DNA from: Janibacter melonis
Lineage (GTDB): Bacteria > Actinomycetota > Actinomycetes > Actinomycetales > Dermatophilaceae
Direction: 5' to 3'
Assembly: GCF_020567375.1 (NCBI RefSeq)
Contig: NZ_JAJBZM010000001.1
Location: forward strand, 851,935 to 915,934
Length of the DNA: 64,000 nucleotides
In this document: one piece after another, positions 46,839 through 56,350 of the stretch
Numbering within the stretch: position 1 is the stretch's first letter
Layout: every line of letters starts with the position of its first letter
Translations under genes and position numbers: made by a program
The notes under the pieces: generated by a model
What the model was told of the DNA's origin: nothing
The model's database searches: none
Seen by the model: the letters and a program-made list of their open reading frames with translations, nothing else

Positions 46839-48185
46839 ATGTCGATCGACGCGATCCGCGACGCGATCCTGACCGGCGACCGCAGCGAGGAGACCTACGC
46901 GGGTCTCGCGGTACCGACGACCTACCGGGGCGCGACCGTGCGCAAGTCCGAGGTCGAGATGTTCGCCGGGCTCGACAGCCGCGACAAGGACCCCCGCAAG
47001 TCGCTGCACATCGACGAGGTCGAGATCCCCGAGCTCGCCCCGGACGAGGCGCTCGTCGCCGTCATGGCGAGCGCGATCAACTACAACACCGTGTGGACCT
47101 CGATCTTCGAGCCGGTGTCGACCTTCGGCTTCCTCGAGCGCTACGGCCGGCTGAACGAGTGGTCGAAGCGGCACGACCGCGACCACCACGTCGTCGGCTC
47201 CGACCTCGCCGGCGTCGTCCTGCGCACCGGGAGCCACGTGAGCCGCTGGCGCACGGGTCAGGAGGTCGTCGCGCACTGCCTGTCCGTCGAGCTCGAGGAC
47301 CCCGAGGGCCACGACGACACGATGATGGACCCGCAGCAGCGGATCTGGGGCTTCGAGACCAACTTCGGCGGGCTCGCCGAGCTGGCGATCGTCAAGGCCA
47401 ACCAGCTCATGCCCAAGCCGGACCACCTCACGTGGGAGGAGGCGGCGGCCCCCGGCCTGGTGAACTCCACCGCCTACCGCCAGCTCATCTCCAAGAACGG
47501 CGCCGCCCTCAAGCTCGGCGACCGCGTGCTCATCTGGGGCGCCTCGGGCGGTCTGGGCTCCTACGCCACCCAGATGGCGCTGGCCGCCGGCGCCGAGCCG
47601 ATCTGCGTCGTCTCCTCGCCCGACAAGGCGGAGATCTGCCGCCGGATGGGTGCCGAGCTCATCATCGACCGGCGGGCCGAGGGCTACCGCTTCTGGGACG
47701 AGGCCGGCACGACGCAGGACCCGAAGGAGTGGCAGCGCCTGGGCAAGAAGATCCGCGAGCTCACCGGCGGGCACGACGTCGACGTCGTCTTCGAGCACCC
47801 GGGCCGCGAGACCTTCGGCGCGAGCGTCTACGTCGCGCGCAAGGGCGGCAAGATCGTCACCTGCGCGTCGACGTCGGGCTACATGCACGAGTACGACAAC
47901 CGCTACCTGTGGATGAACCTCAAGAGCATCATCTCCAGCCACTTCGCGAACTACCGCGAGTCGTGGGAGGCCAACGAGCTCATCAACCGCGGTCTCATCC
48001 ACCCGACGCTGTCGAAGACCTACCCGCTCGAGCAGGTCGGCCAGGCCGCCCTCGACGTGCACCACAACCTCCACCAGGGCAAGGTCGGCGTCCTCACGCT
48101 CGCCCCGGAGGCCGGTCTCGGCGTGAGCAACCCGGAGAAGCGGGCTCGCTTCGAGAGCCAGATCAACGCCTTCCGGGACGTCTGA
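46839..48185 (+). CDS. ccr: Crotonyl-CoA carboxylase/reductase
   Basis: 448 aa, zinc-less MDR family. It reductively carboxylates crotonyl-CoA to ethylmalonyl-CoA with NADPH, the defining step of the ethylmalonyl-CoA pathway. Visible blocks: INYNTVWTSIFEPVSTFGFLERYGR, HHVVGSDLAGVVLRTG, IWGFETNFGGLAELA, DRVLIWGASGGLGSYATQMALAAGAEPICVVSS and DVVFEHPGRETFGASVYVARKGGKIVTCAST, as in known Ccr proteins. ATG 46839 has a GAGG/AGGAG site. It is divergent from the SDR gene; a terminator follows. Confidence 0.95.
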   Translation: MSIDAIRDAILTGDRSEETYAGLAVPTTYRGATVRKSEVEMFAGLDSRDKDPRKSLHIDEVEIPELAPDEALVAVMASAINYNTVWTSIFEPVSTFGFLERYGRLNEWSKRHDRDHHVVGSDLAGVVLRTGSHVSRWRTGQEVVAHCLSVELEDPEGHDDTMMDPQQRIWGFETNFGGLAELAIVKANQLMPKPDHLTWEEAAAPGLVNSTAYRQLISKNGAALKLGDRVLIWGASGGLGSYATQMALAAGAEPICVVSSPDKAEICRRMGAELIIDRRAEGYRFWDEAGTTQDPKEWQRLGKKIRELTGGHDVDVVFEHPGRETFGASVYVARKGGKIVTCASTSGYMHEYDNRYLWMNLKSIISSHFANYRESWEANELINRGLIHPTLSKTYPLEQVGQAALDVHHNLHQGKVGVLTLAPEAGLGVSNPEKRARFESQINAFRDV

Positions 48186-48215
48186 GCGAGGCGGCCGGCT
48201 CTGACCGGACCGAGG

Positions 48216-48255
48216 GCGAAGGGGGGCGCACCCGGGCGGGTGCGCCCCCCTTCGC
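48216..48255 (+). terminator. Terminator hairpin after ccr
   Basis: An 18-bp perfect stem starting GCGAAGGGGGGCGCACCC (48216-48233) with a 4-base GGGC loop; the base is again the CGAAGGGG motif. It lies 31 bases after the ccr stop. Confidence 0.8.
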
Positions 48256-48283
48256 GTCGGCATCCCGGCACGACCGGCGCGGC

Positions 48284-48289
48284 TAGCGT
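48284..48289 (+). promoter_or_regulatory. Leaderless -10 of the second SDR gene
   Basis: TAGCGT, 6 bases before ATG 48296, right after the ccr terminator. Confidence 0.55.
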
Positions 48290-48295
48290 GGCGCC

Positions 48296-49270
48296 ATGAC
48301 GCGCATCCGCAGCCCCTTCGACGACCGCTCCACCGCGCTCGAGGTGGTCGCCGACGTCGACCTCACCGGGCGGCGGGCGGTCGTCACCGGTGGGGCATCC
48401 GGCATCGGGGTCGAGACCGCACGTGCTCTCGCCCACGCCGGGGCGCAGGTGACGCTCGCCGTGCGCGACGTGGCGGCCGGTCAGCGGGTCGCCGAAGACA
48501 TCGCCGAGAGCAGCGGTGGCCCCGCCCCGTCGGTCGTGCCGCTCGACCTCGCCGACCTGGCGAGCGTCGACGCGCTCGTCGCGGCGTGGTCCGGGCCGCT
48601 GCACCTGCTCGTCGCCAACGCCGGGGTCATGGACACCCCGCAGGGCACGACGGCGCAGGGCTTCGAGCTCCAGCTGGGCACGAACCACCTCGGCCACCTC
48701 GCCCTCGCGACCGGTCTGCACGACGCGCTGGCGGCCGGGGCCGCCGAGGTCGGCCAGGCCCGGGTCGTCGTCGTCTCCTCCAGCGGCCACGCCGCCTCGC
48801 CCGTCGTCCTCGACGACCTCTTCTTCGAGCGGCGGCCGTACGACCCGGGGCTGGCCTACGGGCAGTCCAAGACCGCGAACGTCCTCTTCGCCGTCGAGGC
48901 CACGCGCCGGTGGGCGCACGAGGGCATCACCGCCAACGCGCTCATGCCCGGCGGCATCTGGACCCCGCTGCAGCGCTACTGGTCGCCCGAGCGGCTGGCC
49001 GCGGCGCAGGAGCAGGCGGCGCAGGCCGAGGCGGCCGGGGCCTTTAAGACGAAGACCACCGAGCAGGGCGCGGCCACCTCGGTCTTCGTCGCGACCTCCC
49101 CGCTGCTCGACGGCGTCGGGGGGCGCTACTTCGAGGACTGCCAGGAGGCCGAGGTCGTCGAGGAGCTCCTGGGGCTGAGCGGGGTGCTCCCCCACGCCCT
49201 CGACCCCGAGGTCGCCGCCCGGCTGTGGGAGGTCAGCGAAGAGCTCCTGCGCTCCGCCCGCGCCGCCTGA
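48296..49270 (+). CDS. Short-chain dehydrogenase/reductase (retinol-dehydrogenase-like)
   Basis: 324 aa. VVTGGASGIGVETARALAHAGAQVTLAVRD, LLVANAGVMDTP, GTNHLGHLALA, VVVVSSSGHA and the catalytic Tyr/Lys in LAYGQSKTANVLFAVE place it in the SDR subgroup with retinol dehydrogenase/WW-oxidoreductase-like members, which are often NADP-linked. The substrate is unknown. The ATG follows a leaderless -10; a long hairpin lies after the stop. Confidence 0.87.
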   Translation: MTRIRSPFDDRSTALEVVADVDLTGRRAVVTGGASGIGVETARALAHAGAQVTLAVRDVAAGQRVAEDIAESSGGPAPSVVPLDLADLASVDALVAAWSGPLHLLVANAGVMDTPQGTTAQGFELQLGTNHLGHLALATGLHDALAAGAAEVGQARVVVVSSSGHAASPVVLDDLFFERRPYDPGLAYGQSKTANVLFAVEATRRWAHEGITANALMPGGIWTPLQRYWSPERLAAAQEQAAQAEAAGAFKTKTTEQGAATSVFVATSPLLDGVGGRYFEDCQEAEVVEELLGLSGVLPHALDPEVAARLWEVSEELLRSARAA

Positions 49271-49301
49271 GGCCCCCTCCTCCCCCCTTCGCCACGGGGG
49301 G

Positions 49302-49391
49302 CTACAAAACCCTGCCAGCAGCCTTTCGACGTGCCGGCAGGGTCTCGACACCCTGCTGGCACGTCAAGAGGCAGCCAGCAGGGTTTCGTAG
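49302..49391. terminator. 90-bp imperfect hairpin between convergent genes
   Basis: Arms 49302-49343 and 49350-49391 pair over about 42 bp with several mismatches around a CTCGAC loop. The arms themselves contain repeated CCCTGC(C/T)(A/G)GCA words, so alternative pairings are possible. It lies between the SDR gene and the small convergent gene ending at 49413. Confidence 0.6.
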
Positions 49392-49412
49392 ACCCGGGGG
49401 CCGAAGGGGTGG

Positions 49413-49691
49413 TCAGCCGCCGCGGCGGGCGCGCCAGCACACGGTGTGCCAGTGGCGGCGGTCGTCGACCGACCCGAGGGCGTCGTCGGGCCAGACGACG
49501 ACGTGCGGGGTGCCCGGGGCGATCTCGTGGTGGCACTCCGGGCAGCGGTAGGCGCGGGTCGAGCTGTGGCCCGACAGCGGCCGCACGAGCCACGCCCGCC
49601 CGAGCCAGGTGACCCGCTGCGGCCCGCCGCGGTGCACGGCGCCGGGCAGGGGAAAGGGCTCCTCACGGCGGCGACGGTTGGCTCTGGGCAC
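49413..49691 (-). CDS. Small zinc-ribbon-like protein
   Basis: 92 aa, GTG start. Basic N-terminus (PRANRRRREEPFPLPGAV), then RVTWLGRAWLVRPLSGHSSTRAYRCPECHHEIAPGTPHVVVWP and HWHTVCWRARRGG. The CPEC-HH and H-x-H-x2-C residues could bind one zinc. It resembles small conserved actinobacterial hypothetical proteins sometimes labelled ATP/GTP-binding, but I see no P-loop. Function unknown. Confidence 0.7.
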   Translation of the reverse strand: MPRANRRRREEPFPLPGAVHRGGPQRVTWLGRAWLVRPLSGHSSTRAYRCPECHHEIAPGTPHVVVWPDDALGSVDDRRHWHTVCWRARRGG

Positions 49692-49718
49692 GCGACCATC
49701 ATGCGTCAGGACGCGGAT

Positions 49719-49751
49719 GAGGCCCGCACCTGCGTCGCAGGTGCGGGCCTC
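49719..49751 (-). terminator. Terminator after the 3-hydroxyacyl-CoA dehydrogenase gene
   Basis: A perfect 15-bp stem, GAGGCCCGCACCTGC with its complement, and a 3-base loop. Confidence 0.75.
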
Positions 49752-49900
49752 GTGTCCTCCCCCCGGAGGTCCGCGTCGGCGGCTGCTCCAGACGCTGACC
49801 TCGGGGGTCAGAGGTGGGTCTCACCGCGGCCGGGAGGCTCGCTCCCGACCTGACACCTGACACATTGGCACATCGTGTCGGGTGACCGCAGAGATTCGAG

Positions 49901-51136
49901 CTACTTCGTGTAGGTGAGGAATCCCGAGCCCGTCTTGCGGCCCAGCCGGCCCGCCTCGACGTGCTCGACGAGGCGTTGAGCAGGCACGAGACCCGGGTGG
50001 CCGAACTCCGCGTGCAGCTCGCGCTGGATCGCCAACGAGACGTCGAGACCCACGACGTCGAGCAGCGCGAAGGGGCCCATGGGGTACTCGTGCTCGGCCA
50101 CGACGGCAGCGTCGATGTCCTCGGCGCTGCCGTGCCCCTCCTCGAGCGCCCGCACCGCGTCGTTGAGGTAGGGGAAGAGCAGCGCGTTGACGATGAAGCC
50201 CGAGCGGTCGGCGCACGAGACCGGCACCTTGCGCGTGCGGGCGCAGAGCGTGCGCACGGTGTCGAGGACGTCCTGCGCGGTCTGGTCGGTGCGCACGACC
50301 TCGACGAGTCGCATGACCGGGGCCGGGTTGAAGAAGTGCATCCCGACGACGTCCTGCGGGCGGCTCGTCACCGCGGCGAGGTCGGCCACCGGCAACGATG
50401 ACGTCGTCGTCGCGAGGATGGCCCCGTCCCGGCAGACCCGGTCGAGATCGGTGAAGAGCTCGGTCTTGACGTCGATGTCCTCGGCGATCGCCTCGACGAC
50501 GAGGTCGGCGTCGGCGAGCGCGTCGCGGCTCGTCGCCCCCGTGAGGCGTCCGAGCACCGCGTCGGCCTCCTCGCGCGTCGTGCGCCCCTTCTCGACCGCC
50601 CGGTCCAGCCCCCGCGAGATCGCGGAGCGCACCGCGTCGACCTTGTCCTGCGTCCGGGCGACGTAGGTCACCGGGTACCCGGCCTGGGCGAAGACCTGGA
50701 CGATGCCGGTCGCCATCGTGCCGGAGCCGACGACGCCGACCGTCTCGACGGTGCGCACGTGCTCGTCGGACCCGGCGGGCGCGGGGGTGCTCTCGTCGGT
50801 CACGACCTCGTCGGAGCCGGGGGCTGCGTACGTGTAGAAGCCCGCGCCGGCCGCGCGACCGGTGCGGCCCTGCGCGACGAGCGCGTCGAGGACGGGGCGG
50901 GGCTGGTGACGCACGTCGCCGGTCTGCGCGTAGAGCTCGGCGAGCGCGTCGCGCACCCGGTCCAGCCCGAGCTCGTCGACGACGGCGAGCGGGCCGCGCG
51001 GCAGACCGCAGCCGAAGCGCATGCCGGCGTCGATGTCCTCGCGGGAGGCGTAGCCCTCCTCGTACATCGCCACGGCGTGGTTGAGGTAGGGGTAGACGAG
51101 GGTGTCCGCGATCGTGCGGCTGGCAGTTGCTGACAT
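49901..51136 (-). CDS. 3-hydroxyacyl-CoA dehydrogenase with C-N-C domain order
   Basis: 411 aa. Residues about 8-105 (ADTLVYPYLNHAVAMYEEG ... RPRPVLDALVAQGRTGRAAGAGFYTY) match the C-terminal 3HCDH domain. Residues about 130-310 are the NAD-binding domain (VGVVGSGTMATGIVQVFAQAG; MHFFNPAPVMRLVEVV with the catalytic His). A second C-terminal domain follows (GFIVNALLFPYLNDAVRALEEG ... KTGSGFLTYTK). Standard 3-hydroxybutyryl-CoA dehydrogenases (about 285 aa) are N-C; here an extra C domain precedes. The reaction is presumably NAD(P)-linked oxidation or reduction of 3-hydroxybutyryl-CoA. ATG 51136. Confidence 0.85.
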   Translation of the reverse strand: MSATASRTIADTLVYPYLNHAVAMYEEGYASREDIDAGMRFGCGLPRGPLAVVDELGLDRVRDALAELYAQTGDVRHQPRPVLDALVAQGRTGRAAGAGFYTYAAPGSDEVVTDESTPAPAGSDEHVRTVETVGVVGSGTMATGIVQVFAQAGYPVTYVARTQDKVDAVRSAISRGLDRAVEKGRTTREEADAVLGRLTGATSRDALADADLVVEAIAEDIDVKTELFTDLDRVCRDGAILATTTSSLPVADLAAVTSRPQDVVGMHFFNPAPVMRLVEVVRTDQTAQDVLDTVRTLCARTRKVPVSCADRSGFIVNALLFPYLNDAVRALEEGHGSAEDIDAAVVAEHEYPMGPFALLDVVGLDVSLAIQRELHAEFGHPGLVPAQRLVEHVEAGRLGRKTGSGFLTYTK

Positions 51137-51220
51137 GACGGAAGTGTTGTGGACCCGGCGCTCCTGCCGACAGCCCTTCGCAGCGTGACGGTCCCCACCT
51201 GAGGCCTTCGTCACGGCACG

Positions 51221-51226
51221 TAGGGT
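51221..51226 (+). promoter_or_regulatory. Leaderless-type -10 of nucS
   Basis: TAGGGT, 8 bases before GTG 51235; no ribosome binding site and no SOS box nearby. Confidence 0.45.
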
Positions 51227-51234
51227 GGTCGGCC

Positions 51235-51930
51235 GTGAGACTCGTGATCGCGACCTGCAGCGTCGACTACGACGGGCGCCTGTCGGCGCACCTGCCCCTG
51301 GCCGACCGGCTGCTCCTCGTCAAGGCCGACGGATCCGTCCTCGTGCACAGCGACGGCGGCTCCTACAAGCCGCTCAACTGGATGTCGCCGCCGTGCGCGA
51401 TGGCCGAGGTCGAGCCGGACGAGACCGAGGCGGCCGAAGGGGTGCGCCTGGTCTGGGTGGTCCAGCACGCGAAGTCTGAGGACCGGCTGCGGGTGAAGAT
51501 CCACGAGGTCCACCACGACAGCTCCCACGCCCTCGGCGTCGACCCCGGGCTCGTCAAGGACGGCGTCGAGGCCCACCTGCAGAAGCTGCTCGCCGAGCAC
51601 ATCACCACTCTCGGCGAGGGCTGGACGCTCACCCGGCGCGAGCACATGACCGCCATCGGACCCGTCGACATCCTGTGCCGCGACGCCGCCGGCGGCCACG
51701 TGGCCGTGGAGATCAAGCGGCGCGGCGAGATCGACGGCGTCGAGCAGCTCACCCGCTACCTCGAGCTGATGAACCGCGACCCGGCCCTGCGCCCCGTCAC
51801 CGGCATCTTCGCGGCCCAGTCGATCAAGCCCCAGGCGCGCACCCTCGCCGAGGACCGCGGGATCCGCTGCGTCGTCCTCGACTACGACGCGCTGCGCGGC
51901 ATCGACTCCAGCGAGCACCGCCTCTTCTGA
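51235..51930 (+). CDS. nucS: Mismatch-specific endonuclease NucS (EndoMS)
   Basis: 231 aa. It carries the post-replicative mismatch-repair role in actinobacteria that lack MutS/MutL, cutting both strands at mispairs. The N-terminal beta domain ([40 protein letters not shown]) is followed by the RecB-like nuclease core: [42 protein letters not shown], with the D-x(n)-E-x-K catalytic set. The protein ends HRLF, in keeping with the C-terminal beta-clamp-binding motif. GTG start. Confidence 0.95.
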   Translation: MRLVIATCSVDYDGRLSAHLPLADRLLLVKADGSVLVHSDGGSYKPLNWMSPPCAMAEVEPDETEAAEGVRLVWVVQHAKSEDRLRVKIHEVHHDSSHALGVDPGLVKDGVEAHLQKLLAEHITTLGEGWTLTRREHMTAIGPVDILCRDAAGGHVAVEIKRRGEIDGVEQLTRYLELMNRDPALRPVTGIFAAQSIKPQARTLAEDRGIRCVVLDYDALRGIDSSEHRLF

Positions 51931-51967
51931 CGGCCGTCCACGCCCACCGGCACGCTCGCACCGACCG

Positions 51968-52333
51968 TCACGACTGGCGCGGCCACGGCAGCCGGGTGAT
52001 CCCGTCCTCGTCGACCTCGAGGCGGGCGAGCACCCCTTCGCCCGCCGGCTCCTCGCCGACCACCGGGGCGATCTCGCCCGGTCCGGCGAGCGCGAGGACG
52101 CACTCGCCGCGGTAGCGGTCGGCGACCTCGACGAGGGCTCCCGGGTCGAGCGCGGGGATGTGCTCGACCCCCACGCCGAGGGCCTCGGCGAGCCGGGCCG
52201 CCGCCGCGCCGTCGACCGCAGGGCCGTGGAGCACCACCGCGACGCGCTCGCCGCTGACCTGGGCGGACACCGTCGCGACGTCGCCGGCGGCCCACGTCGC
52301 AAGGAGCACCGTCGCCGGGCAGAAGAGCGCCAT
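51968..52333 (-). CDS. Conserved-looking hypothetical protein
   Basis: 121 aa, not recognised. The VADRYRGECVLALAGPGE and GPAVDGAAAARLAEALG segments faintly recall phosphoglycerate-mutase-like folds, but the catalytic His motifs (RHG, and the second His) are absent. Codon pattern and position between two plus-strand genes make a real gene likely but not certain. ATG 52333 is opposite the PfpI-type gene's promoter. Confidence 0.5.
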   Translation of the reverse strand: MALFCPATVLLATWAAGDVATVSAQVSGERVAVVLHGPAVDGAAAARLAEALGVGVEHIPALDPGALVEVADRYRGECVLALAGPGEIAPVVGEEPAGEGVLARLEVDEDGITRLPWPRQS

Positions 52334-52409
52334 CTCCGCACCCTACGAGCCCCCTTCGTCTGCCTACAGTGACAAGACCCCCTGATCGTCCAGTGAAGAA
52401 GGAGCCGAC

Positions 52410-52943
52410 ATGGCTGACCAGAAGAAGGTGGCCTTCGCGGTCGCCGCCGAGGGCATCGAGCAGGTCGAGCTCACCGAGCCGTGGCAGGCCGTCAAGGACG
52501 CCGGCGCGCAGCCGGTGCTCGTCTCCGTCGAGTCCGGTGAGGTCCAGGGCTTCAACCACCTCACGGCGGCCGACACCTTCCCCGTCGACCAGACCTTCGA
52601 CGCGGTCTCGGTCGACGACTTCGACGCGCTCGTCCTGCCCGGCGGCGTCGCCAACCCCGACGCGCTGCGCACCGAGGAGGCGGCCGTGGGCTTCATCCGC
52701 GACTTCGTCACCTCGGGCAAGCCCGTCGCCGTCATCTGCCACGGCCCGTGGACCCTCGTCGAGGCCGGTGTGCTCGAGGGCCGCCGCATCACGTCGTGGC
52801 CGAGCCTGCGCACCGACATCACCAACGCCGGTGGCCAGTGGGTCGACGAGGAGGTCGTCGTCGACGGCAACCTCATCTCCAGCCGCAACCCCGACGACCT
52901 GCCGGCCTTCAACCGGGAGATCACCAAGGCCCTCGGCGCCTGA
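52410..52943 (+). CDS. DJ-1/PfpI-family protein
   Basis: 177 aa, type 1 glutamine-amidotransferase-like fold. VAFAVAAEGIEQVELTEPWQAVKDAGAQPVLVS, the DALVLPGGVANPDALR loop and the nucleophile elbow VAVICHGPWTLVEAGVLEGRRITSWPSL identify the PfpI subgroup (proteases/deglycases; stress-related). Cys in ICHGP is the nucleophile. Promoter TACAGT near 52364-52369, then a 40-base leader and a GAAGGAG site 7 bases before ATG, so this gene is leadered, unlike several neighbours. Confidence 0.9.
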   Translation: MADQKKVAFAVAAEGIEQVELTEPWQAVKDAGAQPVLVSVESGEVQGFNHLTAADTFPVDQTFDAVSVDDFDALVLPGGVANPDALRTEEAAVGFIRDFVTSGKPVAVICHGPWTLVEAGVLEGRRITSWPSLRTDITNAGGQWVDEEVVVDGNLISSRNPDDLPAFNREITKALGA

Positions 52944-53098
52944 GCCCGTCCGCCGCGCCCCGTCGTCCCCGCCCGGGACGGCGGGGCGCGGCGCTGCCCG
53001 GGGGCCGCCGCGTCGAGACCGCGCACCCGCCCAGCCCACCCCGGCACACCCTCGACGCACCCTTGACGTCGACCGGGTCGACGGGAGCACCGTAGGGG

Positions 53099-54118
<1,020 letters not shown>

Positions 54119-54135
54119 GCCGGTCCGCAGACGCA

Positions 54136-54165
54136 CGAAGGGGGAGGCGCTCGCCTCCCCCTTCG
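54136..54165. terminator. Bidirectional terminator between the aldo/keto reductase and mutase genes
   Basis: A 14-bp perfect stem, CGAAGGGGGAGGCG with its complement, 2-base loop, between convergent stop codons (54118 and 54177). Confidence 0.82.
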
Positions 54166-54176
54166 CCCGTCCGACC

Positions 54177-56264
54177 TCAGACCGGCTGGGCCTGCCCCGC
54201 CGGCAGCTCCCGCGAGGCACGGATCACCTCGACGAAGCGGGCCATGATCTCGTTGAGCCCGAAGTCCTTGGGGGTGAAGACCTCGGCGACGCCGAGGGCC
54301 TTGAGCGCGGCCGCGTCGGACTCGGGGATGATGCCGCCGACGATGACGGGGATGTCGCCCGCGCCGGCGTCCCGCAGGCCGTCGAGGACGTCGGGGACGA
54401 GCTCCATGTGCGAGCCCGAGAGGATCGAGATGCCGACGAGGTGGACGTCCTCGGCGACCGCCGCCGAGACGATCTGCTCGGGCGTGAGCCGGATGCCCTG
54501 GTAGATGACCTCGAAGCCGGCGTCGCGGGCGCGCACCGCGATCTGCTCGGCGCCGTTGGAGTGGCCGTCGAGACCGGGCTTGCCGACGAGGATGCGCAGC
54601 CGCTCGCCGAGCTCGGCCTCGGTGCCCCGCACCGCCTCGCGCACCGCGACGAGCTCGGCGCTGCCGCCGTCGGCCGCGCCGACGGACCCAGAGACACCGG
54701 TCGGCGCGCGGAACTCGCCGAAGACGTCGCGCAGGGCCTGGGCCCACTCGCCGACGGTGATGCCGGCGCGGGCGCACTCGAGCGAGGCCTCCATGAGGTT
54801 CTCGTCCGTGCCCGCCGCCGCCCGCAGGCGCTCCAGGGCGGCCGCGGCACGCGGGCCGCGCTCGGCGTCGGCATCACGCTCCTCGCGCCAGCTGCGCACG
54901 GCCTGCGCGGCCGCGGCCTCGACCCCGGCGTCGACGGTCTGGATCGCGCTGTCGAGGTCGGCGGTCAGGGGGTTCGGCTCGGTGCTCTCGAAGCGGTTGA
55001 CCCCGACGACGACCTCCTGCCCGTCCTCGATGCGCTGACGACGCAGCGCGTGGCTGGCGACGAGGGCCGACTTCATGTAGCCCGACTCGACGGCCGCGAC
55101 GGCCCCGCCCAGCTCGGCGACCCGGGCCATCTCGGCGCGCGCCCCCTCGACGAGCTCGGCGACCTTGCCCTCGACGACGCGCGAGCCGGCGAAGAGGTCC
55201 TCGTGCTCGAGCAGGTCGGTCTCGTAGGCGAGCACCTGCTGCATGCGCAGCGACCACTGCTGGTCCCACGGGCGCGGCAGGCCGAGCGCCTCGTTCCACG
55301 CGGGCAGCTGCACCGCCCGGGCGCGGGCGTCCTTGCTGAGGGTGACGGCGAGCATCTCGAGCAGGATGCGCTGGACGTTGTTCTCGGGCTGGGCCTCGGT
55401 CAGGCCCAGGCTGTTGACCTGCACGCCGTAGCGGAAGCGGCGCTGCCGGGCGTCCTCGACGCCGTAGCGCTCGCGCGTCAGCTCGTCCCACAGCTGGACG
55501 AAGGCGCGCATCTTGCACATCTCCTCGACGAAGCGCACCCCGGCGTTGACGAAGAAGGAGATCCGGGCGACGACCGTGCCGAAGTCCTCGGGGGCGACGA
55601 CGCCGGAGTCGCGCACGGCGTCGAGCACGGCGATCGCCGTGCTCATCGCGTAGGCGATCTCCTGCACCGGGGTGGCCCCGGCCTCCTGCAGGTGGTAGCT
55701 GCAGATGTTGATCGGGTTCCACTTCGGGATCGTCGTGACCGTGTAGTTGACCATGTCGGTGATGAGCCGCATCGAGGGCCCGGGCGGGAAGACGTAGGTC
55801 CCCCGGCTCAGGTACTCCTTGATGATGTCGTTCTGCGTCGTGCCGGCGAGCCGGGCGACGACGTCGGCCGGCTCCTCGCCGCTCGCCTCGGCCTGCTCCT
55901 CGGCGGCGACCTGGTACATCGCGAGGAGGTACATCGCGACGGCGTTGATCGTCATCGAGGTGTTCATCTCCCCCAGGGGGATCTCCTCGAAGAGCTGACG
56001 CATGTCGCCGATGTGCGAGATCGGCACCCCGACCTTGCCCACCTCGCCGCGGGCGAGGACGTGGTCGGGGTCGTAGCCGGTCTGCGTCGGGAGGTCGAAG
56101 GCGACGGAGAGCCCGGTCTGCCCCTTCGCGAGGTTGCGCCGGTACAGGGCGTTGGAGGCGGCGGCCGAGGAGTGACCGGCGTAGGTGCGCATCACCCACG
56201 GCCGGTCCCGCTCGGGTCGCGCGGGGGCGGCCGCGGGGGTGGGCACGTCGGTGGCGTCAGGCAT
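54177..56264 (-). CDS. ecm: Ethylmalonyl-CoA mutase-type B12 mutase
   Basis: 695 aa in one chain. The catalytic barrel starts RPWVMRTYAGHSSAAASNALYRRNLAKGQTGLSVAFDLPTQTGYDPD; the C-terminal cobalamin domain has GKPGLDGHSNGAEQIAVRARDAG. GLDGHSNGAEQ is typical of ethylmalonyl-CoA mutase (MeaA type), whereas methylmalonyl-CoA mutase has GxDGHDRGA; known methylmalonyl mutases are also often two-subunit in actinobacteria. It would convert ethylmalonyl-CoA (from Ccr) to methylsuccinyl-CoA using adenosylcobalamin. ATG 56264 is 6 bases after TAGTTT. Confidence 0.9.
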   Translation of the reverse strand: MPDATDVPTPAAAPARPERDRPWVMRTYAGHSSAAASNALYRRNLAKGQTGLSVAFDLPTQTGYDPDHVLARGEVGKVGVPISHIGDMRQLFEEIPLGEMNTSMTINAVAMYLLAMYQVAAEEQAEASGEEPADVVARLAGTTQNDIIKEYLSRGTYVFPPGPSMRLITDMVNYTVTTIPKWNPINICSYHLQEAGATPVQEIAYAMSTAIAVLDAVRDSGVVAPEDFGTVVARISFFVNAGVRFVEEMCKMRAFVQLWDELTRERYGVEDARQRRFRYGVQVNSLGLTEAQPENNVQRILLEMLAVTLSKDARARAVQLPAWNEALGLPRPWDQQWSLRMQQVLAYETDLLEHEDLFAGSRVVEGKVAELVEGARAEMARVAELGGAVAAVESGYMKSALVASHALRRQRIEDGQEVVVGVNRFESTEPNPLTADLDSAIQTVDAGVEAAAAQAVRSWREERDADAERGPRAAAALERLRAAAGTDENLMEASLECARAGITVGEWAQALRDVFGEFRAPTGVSGSVGAADGGSAELVAVREAVRGTEAELGERLRILVGKPGLDGHSNGAEQIAVRARDAGFEVIYQGIRLTPEQIVSAAVAEDVHLVGISILSGSHMELVPDVLDGLRDAGAGDIPVIVGGIIPESDAAALKALGVAEVFTPKDFGLNEIMARFVEVIRASRELPAGQAQPV

Positions 56265-56270
56265 GTCGCG

Positions 56271-56276
56271 AAACTA
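56271..56276 (-). promoter_or_regulatory. Leaderless -10 of the mutase gene
   Basis: TAGTTT on the minus strand, 6 bases before ATG 56264; no ribosome binding site. Confidence 0.5.
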
Positions 56277-56350
56277 CCGGCGCGGCTCGCGCGTGGGCAG
56301 ACCTCCCGACGGTGAAAGGCACCACACCGAAGGGGGCGAGCCCGGCCCCG

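Noticed and set aside
51137-51234. SOS box upstream of nucS
   Set aside because: No TCGAAC-N4-GTTCGA or close variant is present in the 98-bp gap.
54177-56264. Methylmalonyl-CoA mutase large subunit
   Set aside because: The cobalamin motif reads GLDGHSNGAEQ, typical of ethylmalonyl-CoA mutase, there is no small-subunit gene beside it, and ccr is nearby.
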